Below are positions 32,150-44,575 of a stretch of DNA of 64,000 nt, piece after piece. A program made the position numbers and the translations under genes. Each line of letters starts with the position of its first letter. Positions within the stretch are counted from its first letter, which is position 1. The notes beneath the pieces were generated by a model. The model made no database searches. It saw nothing but the letters and a program-made list of their open reading frames with translations, and was not told the origin of the DNA. This DNA is from Pseudopyrenochaeta lycopersici (taxonomy: Eukaryota; Ascomycota; Dothideomycetes; Pleosporales; Pseudopyrenochaetaceae): positions 620,001 through 684,000 of the forward strand of contig NHZP01000017.1 in the NCBI GenBank assembly GCA_003313425.1, read 5' to 3'.

Positions 32150-35100
32150 CGACTCGTTTCGACAACTTAACGCTTCCTACGGCCTTGCTTTGCACTGCTT
32201 GATTTGACCATCTTCTTCTTCACCGTATTTCCGGCCTGTACCACAACAACATGTTAGCCATTTAGCGATACATCTCCGCAAACTCTACCTGCGGCATCCC
32301 GCGATTTCACAAAGCACCGAGGAGAGGGCCTTTCACCCCACGTTTGTGCTCTTGAGGTTGAAGCTTCGCGATTTATCCCGGGATCCAGGTATCGAGAGTG
32401 TTACGTTCTACTTGCGTCGAGAGCCTGGCACAATTGCGCATGATAACCCACCATATACCGGAGTTACCATATCTTTTTTTTTGTTCACCTTCACCTCTTT
32501 CCCTTCACATTTCTCAGACTATTTTTACCAGAAACTCATATAACTTGATCTATTGGAGATCGTGGATTGGAACACCTCGAAGTGCTTGGAAAGCCCGGCC
32601 GTCTGAACCTTTGATACCTGGCCACCTGTGTACATTTCTGGCTAGGTGCGAAGGATCAAGATGGGTTCGACGTTTGTGACTGGATACGAATTGTAAGAAA
32701 TCAAGATTGAAATATAACCTTTTCAATCACACTGCATCGTGCAAACCATACTCGATACTCGTGAAATTTCCCTCTGTGCCGTTTGTTTGGTTTGACTCAG
32801 AAATTAAAGGAAAGACCGCGAGAAGATAGGGCGCGAAACTCGAAACCAAAATCAGGTGGGCGCGTGAGTTTAAGAAACCTTCCCATAAGGCCCTTTTTTC
32901 TCAGACGCGCCTAGCTGGGATGGGACGTTGTCGACAAACCTTCCCCTCACAGCAAGCAGCACCTCCTTTCCACTAGCTCTCTTTGTACCAGGGCAGCGGG
33001 GAAACCTTCTTTGAAGCAAGGACAGTGGGGACGAGAAACCATTTCGGCGTTACCAGCAAAGTAAATCCTGCAACCAATTTGTGAAGAAAGTATTAAGGAA
33101 AATGCATGTAGTAGAGAGTCCGGAGCCATATCCCATGTGCCCCGGTTGGGAGGGCGAGGAGGAGTAGGTATATCTACATCCGTTTTGTTTACCTTGTGCA
33201 AAGCCAGAATCCGGATCCATTCATCCGGGGTTGGTAAGCCATGAGACGGGAACCTTTTGATTGAGCAAAGAGAAAGAGGTGTGAGAAGTAGTCTGCGGGA
33301 AAGGGAAAAAGGGCTTTAATAAACGGGGTGGGCTCGTCTTTTTGCGAAGATGAGCGCAGTGATCTGATCGACATTGCGAGCTGCCCGATGTAGGTTGTGG
33401 GATGGTAGTACGTCATTTGTCCATGCGCAACGTTGAGCAACTTCCTATCGAGGGAGGCGGACATGTTTCAGGTAGCATGTTGTTGAAATTGAGATCTTCG
33501 TAGGATTGCGCGGGAGAGAGGTGGGAAACGCAATTTGTAGATGCTTCGTTGCGCTGTTGGGACCGTGGGCGGTCTGCGGGATCGCGGGGTTATTCTTTGG
33601 TTGGGGGGGATTTTGCTGGAGAGCAGGATTGGGAAAGAGAGGCTGAAAATTTGGGTTGGAAGGGAGTTGGGAAGGGGTTGGGGTAGGTGAGAAGGGGATA
33701 TACATGTACTTGATTGGGGTAATGATGACGGGCGCCGTGGGTGAGGTGGGTATGACTACAGATGATCTGCGAAGTAGTGAGATGGTGATGTGGAGGGGCA
33801 TCGAGATGGCATCACATGGACATGGGTGGAGGGGGTACTTGAGGAAGTGAGATGCTGCAATCTTGCAATTACACGAATGTATAAAGTTGCTGTGAACTTG
33901 TGGAATTGGTGGTTGGACGTACAATGCTGCAAATACATGCCCTCCTCAGTATGGCATCTGCGTTGATAACGGAAACTCCTCCAACCCTGCGTATTCCCTC
34001 ATCAATCTCACGTACTCTTTGACTTCCACTAGTCCTATAACGAACGCCGATTACTTTTGAATCTCGATCTGGCTTGCTTCCGCCTTGCTATCAGTGGAGC
34101 GATTGGGGAAGCATGACCGCGTCCAGCATACTCATCTATCATCTCTTTGCCCATATCGGCTGTAGATCAAAACAATGGTTGGGGTTTGATTGGAAACACG
34201 CACTTCTGCTTTTGTGGAGGGCCCATTGCGTGGAGGGGAGTGGAGGAAGGAGGAAGCTCCGCGGAAGAGATCTTGCGTTTCAGTGTCACTGACAGATATT
34301 TTGCAGCATCTCTGAGTTTTCCCAGAGAGCGTGTCTTATGCGTTTATTGTAGAGGGGCTCCATGCTTGACTAATAGTCCTAGCCTTGGGAGACGCGAATG
34401 GCCATGCCTGGCCTTTGAGAAACATTAGATGCGCAGAGTCTGCAGACGGCCATGGAGAGGAGGAATTCTTCACGTACGTCATGAAGACACATGTACTGAT
34501 TTAAAGTAATCAATTTAGACAAAACAGAGGCCTTCAGCCCTTCTCATTTATTTCTGAGCCGTACCATTTAACCTTGTGATCAGTTGCCCCTGTTAAAGCT
34601 TTCAGGTCGTGAAGAGCTGAGAGCATACTAAATCCGCCTCTCATCCAAGCCGCGAGAACGTCGTTGCATTTCGTATACTGCAGTTGGAAGAACCTGAAAG
34701 TCACAGTATTCACAATGATCTATGAACAATCATCAAGGTATATCTAGGCACCATGATAACAAGCACAGAGGATAGCTTAGGCCTTAGGTAGACGATAGCT
34801 AAAAGAGATGAGAGGTAATATCTTGAGAAGGTGCAATTCTTGACATTCGAATTGGTTAGTGACAATAATGAACTAACACTAGGTCGTGGATGCCCGATTG
34901 GGCCAGATGTCAGAGCAATGATTGTCCCCAATTGTACAGCAATGTTTGTGCTACGGCCAGTTCAAGCCTCGACTGTATAGTCGACTATATAACGCTTGCC
35001 TAAGCCAAGATGTACTCGAGGAGCTTACCACATGCGCAGTAGGTGGCATAGCGGGCTCCAATTCTGCCTTGAACTCTTCATTACACTTAGGACATGTTGG

Positions 35101-35767
35101 AGAATGTTTCTCACTTGTCTTGTTAGTCTCAATTAATGAATGATCACGTACGTGGTTAGATGTAGCCAAGGCTGCAGGAGATAGAAGTCACAGTGGCTAA
35201 CAGAGAGAAAATGCTGATCTTCATAATATATGAATGATGGTGTTTTTCTGCCTCTGCTCCATTCAGCAGGACCTCGAATGGAATCGACCAGAAAATAGCA
35301 GGGCGAGATCCAACGATTTGATGTTTAAGCCTTTGTCGAGATCACGCACCAAACTGAAGCACCTTGACTCGTTATGATCTTTAAATAAACCTCAACAGCC
35401 ATGTTCTAAGGTGGCCCTTTGGCCATGCTCGTGTTACGGCGCAAAGGGAGAGTCGAGGCGAACACCCGCGGCTCACATTGTGTGCCCAAGAGCAACATTG
35501 TCATAGAAGTCACGGTTGATCGGCGCATGCAGTCCATCCTACTTTGCTTGATCTGTGGCAATTCTTCGTCGACGGTTGCTGGTGGGAACTATAAGAGAGC
35601 TTGATGCTGGAGGCATGGCGTCACCGAGGAGAAGGTCGATCCTGCCGATCAGCACGGCCCTTTCGCGGTCGCGTTGAAGACTCCTGCAACAATTATTCTC
35701 AACAGCACGACTCAACCTATGCTCGACATTTCAATGCCCTCCGACGAGCGCTAGCACACTCTCTCCA
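32150..35767. other. 3.6-kb gene-poor stretch
   Basis: No supported gene. The minus frame at 33445-33924 is Pro/Thr/Asn-rich without a domain. At 35224-35156 (minus) there is a 22-codon frame with a signal-peptide-like sequence that stops at TAA (see findings). The rest shows nothing. Confidence 0.45.
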
Positions 35768-38700
35768 ATGCACCCGGTCGTATCTTTGATATCCGAAAAT
35801 GTTCTCAAGTACCACCGGCTGTGCCTTCCGCTGCTGTTCACCACTCTCGCGGCCGTCACCAACGTTCACAGCCCCGTTCAACACTCGCTGCTCATAACTG
35901 CTGTCTCATGGCTGCTGATCTGGATACCGACAACACTCCGCGTAGGGATCTATTCGAACAGTAGTAGCAAGACAAGGAGAACAAATTGGCTAGCCGGCGC
36001 GTTCCTAGGGTTGTCTCAAATATGCGACAGAGCTGCCTGCGACAAGGAGGGAATCTGGGTGACAAAAGTAGCCATAATTTCTATGAATCGACGTATTGCG
36101 GTTGGCTGATACCTGATAGGCACTCCTCCCTCTCTTTGTGGTCTTGCTTTCGGAAAATGGCCTGCTGTCGAAGTATGTCGCATTGCCTACCCACACTGTC
36201 CTCGATGATCCTGCGGCAGAGACCGCGTCCCCTTCCGAGACCCATTCACATTCTGGATCTTACCGACTGTTGGCAGCGCTCACCATTTCTGCGAGTGCCA
36301 TTCTCGCCATCTATACCGCGTCCACGAGCTCCGCGCTCGGTTTCAGTAGTGTCATATTTTCGGCAACTGGCTTGGTGCTGTTTGAGGCTGCTGGAAAAGG
36401 CGAGACTGACGATCGTGAGACCAAGACTCGTGGGCTTGCATCTGCAACACGCCGTAGTTCGATCAGCGGGGCCCGGAAAGAGCAACAGCTAGCTGCGTTG
36501 AGAGACATTGCAATCGCCATTGCGACCACATGCGGCATTGCATCATGTTTCATGGAACCCTCATTGACCGCGAGTTCAATTTCTTGGGAGCCTTCCTATA
36601 GGGAATATAACCAGGACTGGAGGACTGTACATAATCATCGGATCTTGCAGCAGGTTCTGTGGATGATACCTGTGAACGTCTTGGTGAATGTTCTTACTTT
36701 CATTACTGTAAGTACCGGCCTTTTCCTCTCGTTTTCGCATATTTTGAGCCAATCTCAGTCTAAACCTCGTTTTTCCGTCTTTCCTCGCTATATTTGGCTT
36801 TTGGCCTCAATCTTTCAATCACTAATCTAAGTTACAGCTTGTTCAGCAAGGCGCTATACACACCACTCTTCTCGCTTTATTTTCTGTTCTTTGCGCAAAG
36901 CTTCACTTTACGTCTTCCTTTTCGGGTGTCTGGTTCACCATCATATACGGCTCATCGGCGCTTCTGTATTCGCCTGGCTTGTCATCAGGCGCCACGTTCA
37001 TAGACATGCGGAGTTCAGTTCGGATTAGACGCATTATTTCTGGAGTTACAGCGCTTTCAATCGGTTTCTTTCTCTTTCACTTTGCATCTGGAGTACAAAA
37101 GCATCAATCTGCCTTTGATACCTCTCTTGCCTTTACCGCTATTCCTCCAGCATCTCCGTTTGATCCCGTACCTATCGACCTCAGTAAGGGACACCCAGCT
37201 GCTCAATTGATTAGCGCCGCGGAGACAGATTTCCAAAATGTTCTCAACCGACAATCAAAGTCCCTTGCTGATGCGGTTCGGGAGTATCGCCGCAGGAATG
37301 GAATATCGCCACCTCCACACTTCGACAAATGGTACGAATTTGCTACCCGGAACGGAGTAGTGATGATTGACGAATTCGATACGATAAATCAAATGCTGCT
37401 TCCATTCTGGGCAGTCAAGCCGGCAACGATACGATCTCGCATTGCCAATGCGCTGGGCCACGAAGATAGTGCACTGATAGCGGTGGCGGTTCGACACGGT
37501 GCTATTGAGAATTTCGAGCATGGAGAAGAATGGCAACAGCAAGCTACCACCGGCATGATGGAGAAGTTTGTGCAATACTTGCCAGATATGGATCTTGGTT
37601 TCAACATGCACGACGAGCCTCGGGTTGTAGTACCCAATAACCTGTTATCCTCCATGATAGCCAAGGCGCGTGCTGAAGTCCTACCACGTGCTGCAAAGAA
37701 TCTGGCACCTCGTAATGCTTTCTCAGCCAGGCCCGATGATATGAACGATGGCACACGATTCACAGAGTCGAGTACAACCAGATTCAACAGGTTCGCGCAT
37801 CAACAGACTTGGACACATTCTCGACTGTCATGTCCTCCCAATACTCAGGCGCAGACCTTCGAAGACTACGCACCCGACAATCTCACCGCGTACGCGGCCA
37901 GCCCTCTCAATTACATCTACAACGCTACTGCTTTCTCTGATATCTGCAATTCACCATCACTTTCATCGACCTTCGGTTTCTTTGAGCGCCCTAATGCCTT
38001 CAACATCATTCACGAGCTCACGCCTGTCTTCTCCCCTTCCAAAATTTCTAGCTTCCAAGACTTAATTTACCCCAGCCCTTGGTACTGGGTTGGAAAGGTG
38101 GGCTATGATGCAACACACGACACCACTTGGGAAAATAAGACAAACAGTCTCTACTGGCGTGGCTCGACGACAGGTGGCTTTAGTCGCAACGGCGGCTGGA
38201 GGCGTCAACATCGTCAACACATTGTGCAGCGCCTCAATGCCCCCGATAAAGCAAAAGTTCTCGTCTCCGCATCGGAGTCTACGGATGTTAATGCATCCCC
38301 AGCAACTTACTCTATGAAGGAAATCGACCGCAGATCCCTCAAGCATCTCATAAACGTCAAGTTCAGCCACATCGGCCAATGCGATCCTGGGGACTGTGAT
38401 GCACAAAAGGAGTTCTTTCATGTCACGGATAGGGTTGATGGCCAGAACGCATGGTATCACAAGCACCTTCTCGACATGGACGGTAATGCATTCTCTGGTC
38501 GCTTCTACAGCTTCTTGAAGAGTCGTAGCCTCACGTACAAAATGGCCGTTTTCCGGGAGTGGCACTCCGACTGGTTGAAACCTTGGGTGCATTACATACC
38601 ACTGAGCTTGAGAGGGGACGAGCATCTGGATCTTGTAAGATGGTTCAGTGGAGATGAGGCCATCAGTGAAGAGAGTACCACAAAGGCTGAGAAGTTACCC

Positions 38701-38941
38701 GACAAGAGTGGCAACGGTGACTCGCTGGGTGAGCGCAAGGCACGAGAAATTGCTCAACGGAGCACAGAATGGCATGACAAGGTGTTACGGAATGTCGATT
38801 TTGAAGTTTGGTTTTTTCGACTTTTGCTAGAGTAAGTTGTGACTTTCCATGTTTTGAGTTAGAACTTGAGACTAACGCCAAATAGGTACGGTAGGGTCGT
38901 TGACGACAATAGGGAAGAGATTGGGTATCCTGGGCCATAAT
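35768..38941 (+). CDS. Polytopic glycosyltransferase family 90 protein (CAP10-like)
   Basis: Four exons, 35768-36058, 36120-36707, 36838-38831 and 38887-38941, join across introns of 61, 130 and 55 nt into 975 residues. The first 400 residues hold about nine or ten hydrophobic helices (LPLLFTTLAAV, LLITAVSWLLIWI, and up to IRRIISGVTALSIGFFLF). The rest is the GT90/CAP10 catalytic region: PPPHFDKWYEFATRNG, PSPWYWVGKVGY, NKTNSLYWRGSTTGG, SHIGQCDPGDCDAQKEFF, LLDMDGNAFSGRFYSFLKS and WHSDWLKPWVHYIPL. Family members add xylose or related sugars to polysaccharides or glycans in the secretory path. The last exon adds YGRVVDDNREEIGYPGP. The exact donor and acceptor sugars are unknown. Confidence 0.9.
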
Positions 38942-39890
38942 CAAGGGGTAGCTCGAGTTATGTGACTACGCGAGTCTAGATTTCCATAGCGATACTGGAT
39001 AGACGTCAATGGCATCTTGACATTAATTAGTCCAATGTGCATGTCACACCACAATTACCTGTTGCTCGTTTTGCTCAAGTTCTCCGTCTGCGGTCGAAAG
39101 AGAACAGGTAGGAACTAAGTGTACTAAGTTACTTAGGATAGTGACTCCTCACCAAGCTAGCAAGTTGTCCTTGGACGTCTTCATGGTTAAGTGCCGAGCA
39201 CAGAATACTTCATGGGAATAATTCGATAGCCGCAGGGACATTGAGTTGGCGATGTAAAGCACTGAAACTTTGAGTTACACTAAATTAACCACCAACTACC
39301 ATCGAGGCCTCTCAACTCCTCTCGGACCCTTGCAAAACGCAGGGGATCTAACATCAAAGGTGATGGTCACTCCTATAGGATAGAGGCAGAGAGGGGAGAA
39401 AATAAACTCTTTCGGCACTTGAGAGGGTGAGTAAGAGAGTAGGCATAATGATTGATGGTGCAGAGGCGAAAATGCTGGACAGATAATATGGCTGCAATGG
39501 CTTTGGTGAGGGTTGGGGGAACAGTCTAGGAGAGGTAATCGAAAAGGCTGCAAGGATGAATAAAGATCAAATGAACCTCGCACCCTTCAAGGCCCAATTT
39601 GGAGAGAGCGGCTGTTAGTGTGAAGAGGTATTCAATTTAGTTGTATGCTACCGGGAATGTAGGAAATGCAATGTAGCACATTTCCAATGACGCTCCATAG
39701 CCAGTGCGGCCAGTCGGCAACGCTTCACTGCGTGATGTTATCCCACGTCTTTCCATGCCTAGTAATCTCATTTTCAGCAACAATGTTCAATAACCCCATG
39801 TACGCCCGTTTCCAATGATAAAATATCCTCATAATTTTCAAGTTGGGGAAGCCAAAAAGGCTTGTAATGGTACCTCAAAGTTATGTGTGG
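38942..39890. other. Convergent intergenic stretch
   Basis: Between the GT90 and cysteine dioxygenase 3' ends. No gene seen. Confidence 0.5.
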
Positions 39891-40905
39891 TCAAGGCTGA
39901 TATTCGCGGACTGGGTTGCCGTACGCGGAGAAGATGGTGCACTTCTTGATATGGTTAACATGTCCCGTGTTCTCGTCGAACGTGTTGCATCCGTAGACTG
40001 CGGCATTCGGAGGCGTATACACTAAAGCTCATCAGTATAGATCGCTAGATGTGTATGTAGTGTGAGACACGCACAGTGGAGAGAAACGGCGTATCCATTT
40101 GGATCTGCGTTCTTGATGCGATGGAGACCGAGCTTGTCGGACATGTAGGTCACTTGATTTTCTTCATATGTCTTGTCGGAGATGACTTGCAATGGGCGAT
40201 CTTCGGCGTTATTGAGATCGATGGTTGGCCATGCATAGCGGGTTTCAGTGAGCTTGCCTTTGAGAACCTTCATGATACAGTGTGCATTGGCATGACTGTC
40301 TAACGTTAGTGCTGAACTTGGCCATAGACATGTACTTAAGGAAGCGTCCACGTAGTTGTCCTTGGAGGTGGCCGCGATGAGGTTTGTTGAAAGATCATTG
40401 GGATATCAAAATGTGTCGTTCTTACCGGCGTGTCTCCTGCGTTATAGACGCATCGATCCTCAGATCGGCGACAAAAAAGTCGCTTCGTCACTCAGGAGAA
40501 CAAAGCCATTGAATGCGAAAATGTTGGTCAAATTCGTAGGGTCCTGAGGTCAATAGCCGCAGGACAAAGAATAACTTACTCATGGATGGGGCTACCTTTG
40601 CCAGGTGACCACACTAGTATGAGCTTTACTTTTCAGTGTCACTCTTCCTGTTTTGCTTGCGGAAAACTTACCAAGTTACACTTGCCGTTGCCCTTGTCAA
40701 CCAAATTCCTTGTATATGGGATATTGGACGACGGAAAGAAGTATTTGGCCCACTCTGACTCATCAGAAATATAGTCCTTCATCAGTTGCTGGAGCTCATT
40801 GGCGTCCACATCATCGGAGTCGATGCCTGAAGAAGGGCCAAGTTTCTCATTGAGAGTGTGCACAAGTGTCTGGAGGCCGTCGTGCTGTTCACTGAGACTG
40901 GGCAT
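39891..40905 (-). CDS. Cysteine dioxygenase
   Basis: Four minus-strand exons, 40905-40672, 40623-40580, 40295-40075 and 40021-39891, join across introns of 48, 284 and 53 nt into 209 residues, the normal length. The enzyme oxidises L-cysteine to cysteine sulfinate with O2 and Fe(II). The cupin iron site is HDHANAHC (His-x-His) spanning the second splice site, and the third His is in VSLHLYTPP. The Cys of HANAHC and a conserved Tyr probably form the known crosslink. The C-terminus [23 protein letters not shown] is typical. Every splice site is confirmed by family sequence running across it. The 284-nt intron is the longest in this gene and holds nothing recognisable. Confidence 0.93.
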
Positions 40906-41452
40906 ATTTGAAGCTGATGCTGCTGAATATTCTCTGATACAGGTGTGGGCTATGTTGTGTCGAGCTATCTCCCGACGCAGGAATCAATGGAATGTAGTCA
41001 GAGAGGAAGATAAGATAAGGGGGATCTTATAGAGATATGGCGGAGAAGATAACGAGACACGTGTGTTTGTTCAACGCTGCTTGTGCAGGAATGGCTTGCT
41101 TCATTATGTAAGAATTTGCGCTGGAAGCCAGCGTGTGATGTTGGTTAGCTAGTCAGCGGGCAGCACGGTCGCACCACCAGCGCATGCCAAACGCAGTTGC
41201 TTGGACGCAACGTGTAGTCGGCGAACTGGAGCGTATTTCGCGGCTTCCATCGGAAAGGCCGGCTTGGTGAAGGACGCTTGGAAGCTGCAATGGAAGCATC
41301 GCTGCAGGTGGCGCAAGGATGGCGGTGAAACAATTCGCCGATCTGCCCTTGCCCCTCGCGCGTCATGGGCCGCCCTCACATCAAATTTCTGTGGCAACGA
41401 CATCACTGCCAGATACCTGTCCAGGCACGCCAAGAGCATATAGACAGTCAAA
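40906..41452. other. Divergent promoter region, CDO and RBG1
   Basis: Nothing coding is supported. A 157-codon minus frame at 41149-41622 overlaps the RBG1 5' exons and is a shadow. Confidence 0.5.
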
Positions 41453-42883
41453 ATGGCGACTACAGTGGACAAGGCAAGTAACGATAGTGTTGTAGTTCTT
41501 TTCCTCGCCATCCCAGCGCTAACATGCATTGTGGGGCAGATCAAAGACATCGAGGCCGAAGTAAGACACGTCCAAATAGCAGCCCTCCAGCGATGACTTA
41601 CGCGTTGAGTATAGATGGCCAAGACGCAGAAAAATAAAGCGACGTCTTTTCATCTTGGTACGACTTCACAATTGGAACCTGTGTTAGCAGTGCTCATATC
41701 TGAAAAGGACAATTAAAGGCAAAACTTGCCAAACTCAAGAGAGAGCTACTCGAGCCTAGCAGCGGCGGAGGAGGCGGAGGAGTTGGTTTCGATGTGGCCA
41801 GGACTGGTGTTGCCAGTGTCGGCTTCATAGGCTTCCCTTCTGTGGGCAAGAGTACTCTCATGAGCAAATTGACCGGACAGCATTCTGAAGCCGCCGCATA
41901 CGAGTTCACAACGGTACATTGAGCAAGCGTATGCAGTGGAGTAAGTACTGACCATAGTCTAGCTTACCACTGTGCCTGGCCAAGTCCAGTATAATGGAGC
42001 CAAAATCCAAATCCTGGATCTTCCTGGTATTATTCAAGGTGCCAAAGATGGCAAAGGTCGTGGTCGACAGGTCATTGCAGTGGCAAAGACGTGCCATTTG
42101 ATCTTCATCGTCCTCGATGTGAATAAGCCCCTTACCGATAAGCGCATTATTGAGAACGAACTGGAAGGCTTTGGCATCCGGATCAACAAGAGCCCGCCCA
42201 ACATTGTCCTCAAGAAGAAGGATAAAGGCGGCATCAACATCACGTCAACCGTCCCCCTCTCTCACATTGACCACGACGAGATCAAAGCTGTATTGAACGA
42301 GTACCGCATGGCCAATGCTGACGTTGCTATTCGATGCGATGCAACTGTTGATGACCTGATTGATGTTGTTGAAGCCAAGAGCCGAAGCTATATTCCCGTT
42401 ATCTACGCGCTGAACAAGATCGACGCCATTAGTATTGAGGAGCTCGACTTGCTATATCGAATCCCGAACGCTTGTCCCATCAGCTCTGAGCATGGCTGGA
42501 ATATCGACGAGCTACTCGAACAGATGTGGGAGAAGCTAAATCTTGTCCGTGTCTATACAAAGCCCAAGGGCAGGATGCCAGATTATTCTGCACCAGTTGT
42601 CTTGCGATCCACGGCTTGTACCATTGAAGATTTCGTCTGTCTCTCGCTTCCAGCCATGGCAATATTCGCTAACGGGATGATAGTGCAATTCAATCCACAA
42701 AACGATCGTCGAGACCTTCAAGCACGCTATCGTCTACGGCAAGTCGGTCAAGCATCAGCCCCAGCGCGTGGGTCTCTCACATGAGCTTGCAGACGAAGAC
42801 ATTGGTACGTACATCCCGATATAAGACCGTTAGTGGAGTGCCCTTTGCTCACCGCGTGGCCAGTCACCATTGTCAAACGATAG
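41453..42883 (+). CDS. RBG1: Developmentally regulated GTP-binding protein 1 (Rbg1/DRG1)
   Basis: Seven exons (41453-41473, 41540-41560, 41615-41657, 41708-41913, 41963-42634, 42684-42804, 42864-42883) give 367 residues, as in yeast Rbg1. DRG GTPases associate with translating ribosomes and resolve stalls with a DFRP partner (Tma46). Motifs are GFPSVGKST, the [16 protein letters not shown] switch region, NKID, and the C-terminal TGS domain ([38 protein letters not shown]). Exons 1 and 2 are each 21 nt, encoding MATTVDK and IKDIEAE. Intron 1 begins GCAAGT rather than GT and has CTAAC before its CAG, so it is a GC-AG intron. The spliced frame matches the family along its whole length. Confidence 0.95.
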
Positions 42884-44575
42884 CTCGAGTCTTGTGATAT
42901 TAGATCCAACGGCATCGAGGGCTTCCGGCCTTGCAATAGAGAGTGAGTGGAGTAGAAGGAGGCTTCTGGATGGCTACATATGTCTCACTGCGATTCCAAT
43001 AGGTCGCGACAGAGGGATGACGAGCAGGGCAAGGCTTCAGACCGATTTCGCAGATTGGATTGGCTATAGACATCGTCCCAATAGCACTGCGCCGACATCA
43101 GCAGGACGCTTATTTTGGGCAAGACAGCTTACGGAGCGGGTCGTACCTGCCATTCGCCGACCCAAGGACTGCGGTGGCGGACCGATGCCGTCCGTTGAGC
43201 TATCAATAACAGATGGTGGTTCTCCCTACCGAAGAGGCGTGCCACAGAATGTCTCCGTCTCAACGAAGCCTCGTGGTGGCGACGCCGCCGGTGCTATTGG
43301 AACGGTGTCAGCATTTGTTTTGCTTCTATATTGTTGCTTTGGAATTGCAAGGATCACGATCAGCATTTGTCTGGCCCATTTTTCAGGCGATGGCTTTCCT
43401 TATTGGTTTACTAACGGGCGCAGTCGTCGACTCGGAGAAATCCAACAGGGGTCACGTCGTGTTGGCGACTCAGAGCGCGTGTTGCTATTCGGGCGCTAAA
43501 GTATTATCGCTGCCGAATCTGAGTGGCTGGTCGGCAAAACCTAATAGAGGCCCTGGTGGCTCGACTCATCATGGGCGAATTATTGCAGCTTTCCGAAAGC
43601 GTTTCAGCCGTCGACACATTCTGTCTCTCCTTTATGCACTGCCGATGATTGACGTCTTGCCCTGGTCGTGGGAATCGCCACCTCCTCGCGTACCTGAGCT
43701 CCATTCTGGGCTCCCCACTGTCGCGCGCCACGAGTGGGCAACGGTCAGCATCACTGCGCCAGGCGCACGAAACAGTGCCAATACGGCGCGTCCACTCAGA
43801 CCATGGCTCCTTTGGGACGCCTCAGATTAGCCGGCCCTAGACGTGCTCAGCGGTGCGAGGGCCCTGATGGGATGATCCTATCCGGTCCGCTTTGACATCC
43901 CATTTGTTCGTCAGGCAGTCAGGCGTGGAGGCATGCACTTGCAAGCTTGAGCCAGGTGGCCGCATAATTCTGGCCCGCGCTGGTTCTAGGGGCGCATCCC
44001 CGATGAGACCCGCACACGCTAAGCCCAACGTCGTTGCTCGCGTTGCTCGTCGCTTGGCCGGATGGCGGCCAGGATTCGCAGCACAAGCCAGCCCGCCGCC
44101 GGCAAGCTTGGGCTCGAAACAAACAGGGCCCCTCTCCCGCAAGCTGCAGCAGGCCGCATCGTACACAGCAGGGCCTTGTACCAGCGTCCCCAGACTCCCT
44201 CTTCAAGTACGCGCTGCAGGCCCGCCGCGCCAGGCCTTTCCCTGCAGTTCCCATTTTCCACCTGAGCCCACTGCTTTGCCGCGCTGCTTTACACTACTCA
44301 GTTTGGCCCTCTGTCATACTGCGCCTTTTGACAGCGCCATCCCCGCTGCTGCGGTACATCCACGTCGTTGCTGTTTCGCTTCAGGAACCAGAATCTCATC
44401 TTATGCATGCATGCGCGCAGCCGCTCTGAGGTCACCCACGCCGCCCAGGAACAGCAACACCACGGAGCAGGCGCAAATGCCCGTCTGGATCCCGCTCTAC
44501 TCAGCATCTTAACACGGACGCTTGCTCCCACACTCGCACGGATACTCTACTTGAAGTCGTTGATCGTAACTCAAC
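42884..44575. other. Gene-poor stretch, promoter of the CENP-B-type gene
   Basis: Overlapping frames of 200 codons at 42870-43830 and 43892-44512 lie in GC-rich DNA and are matched by frames on the other strand; none has a domain. The last 600 bp, CT-rich, is the likely promoter and 5' UTR. Confidence 0.45.

Noticed and set aside
33445..33924. 159-codon minus-strand Pro/Thr/Asn-rich frame
   Set aside because: Low complexity, no signal peptide or domain, weak start; kept only as part of a gene-poor stretch.
42870..43830. Plus-strand frames of 205-209 codons after RBG1
   Set aside because: One starts inside the last RBG1 exon; composition is random, no ATG context or domain, and overlapping frames exist.
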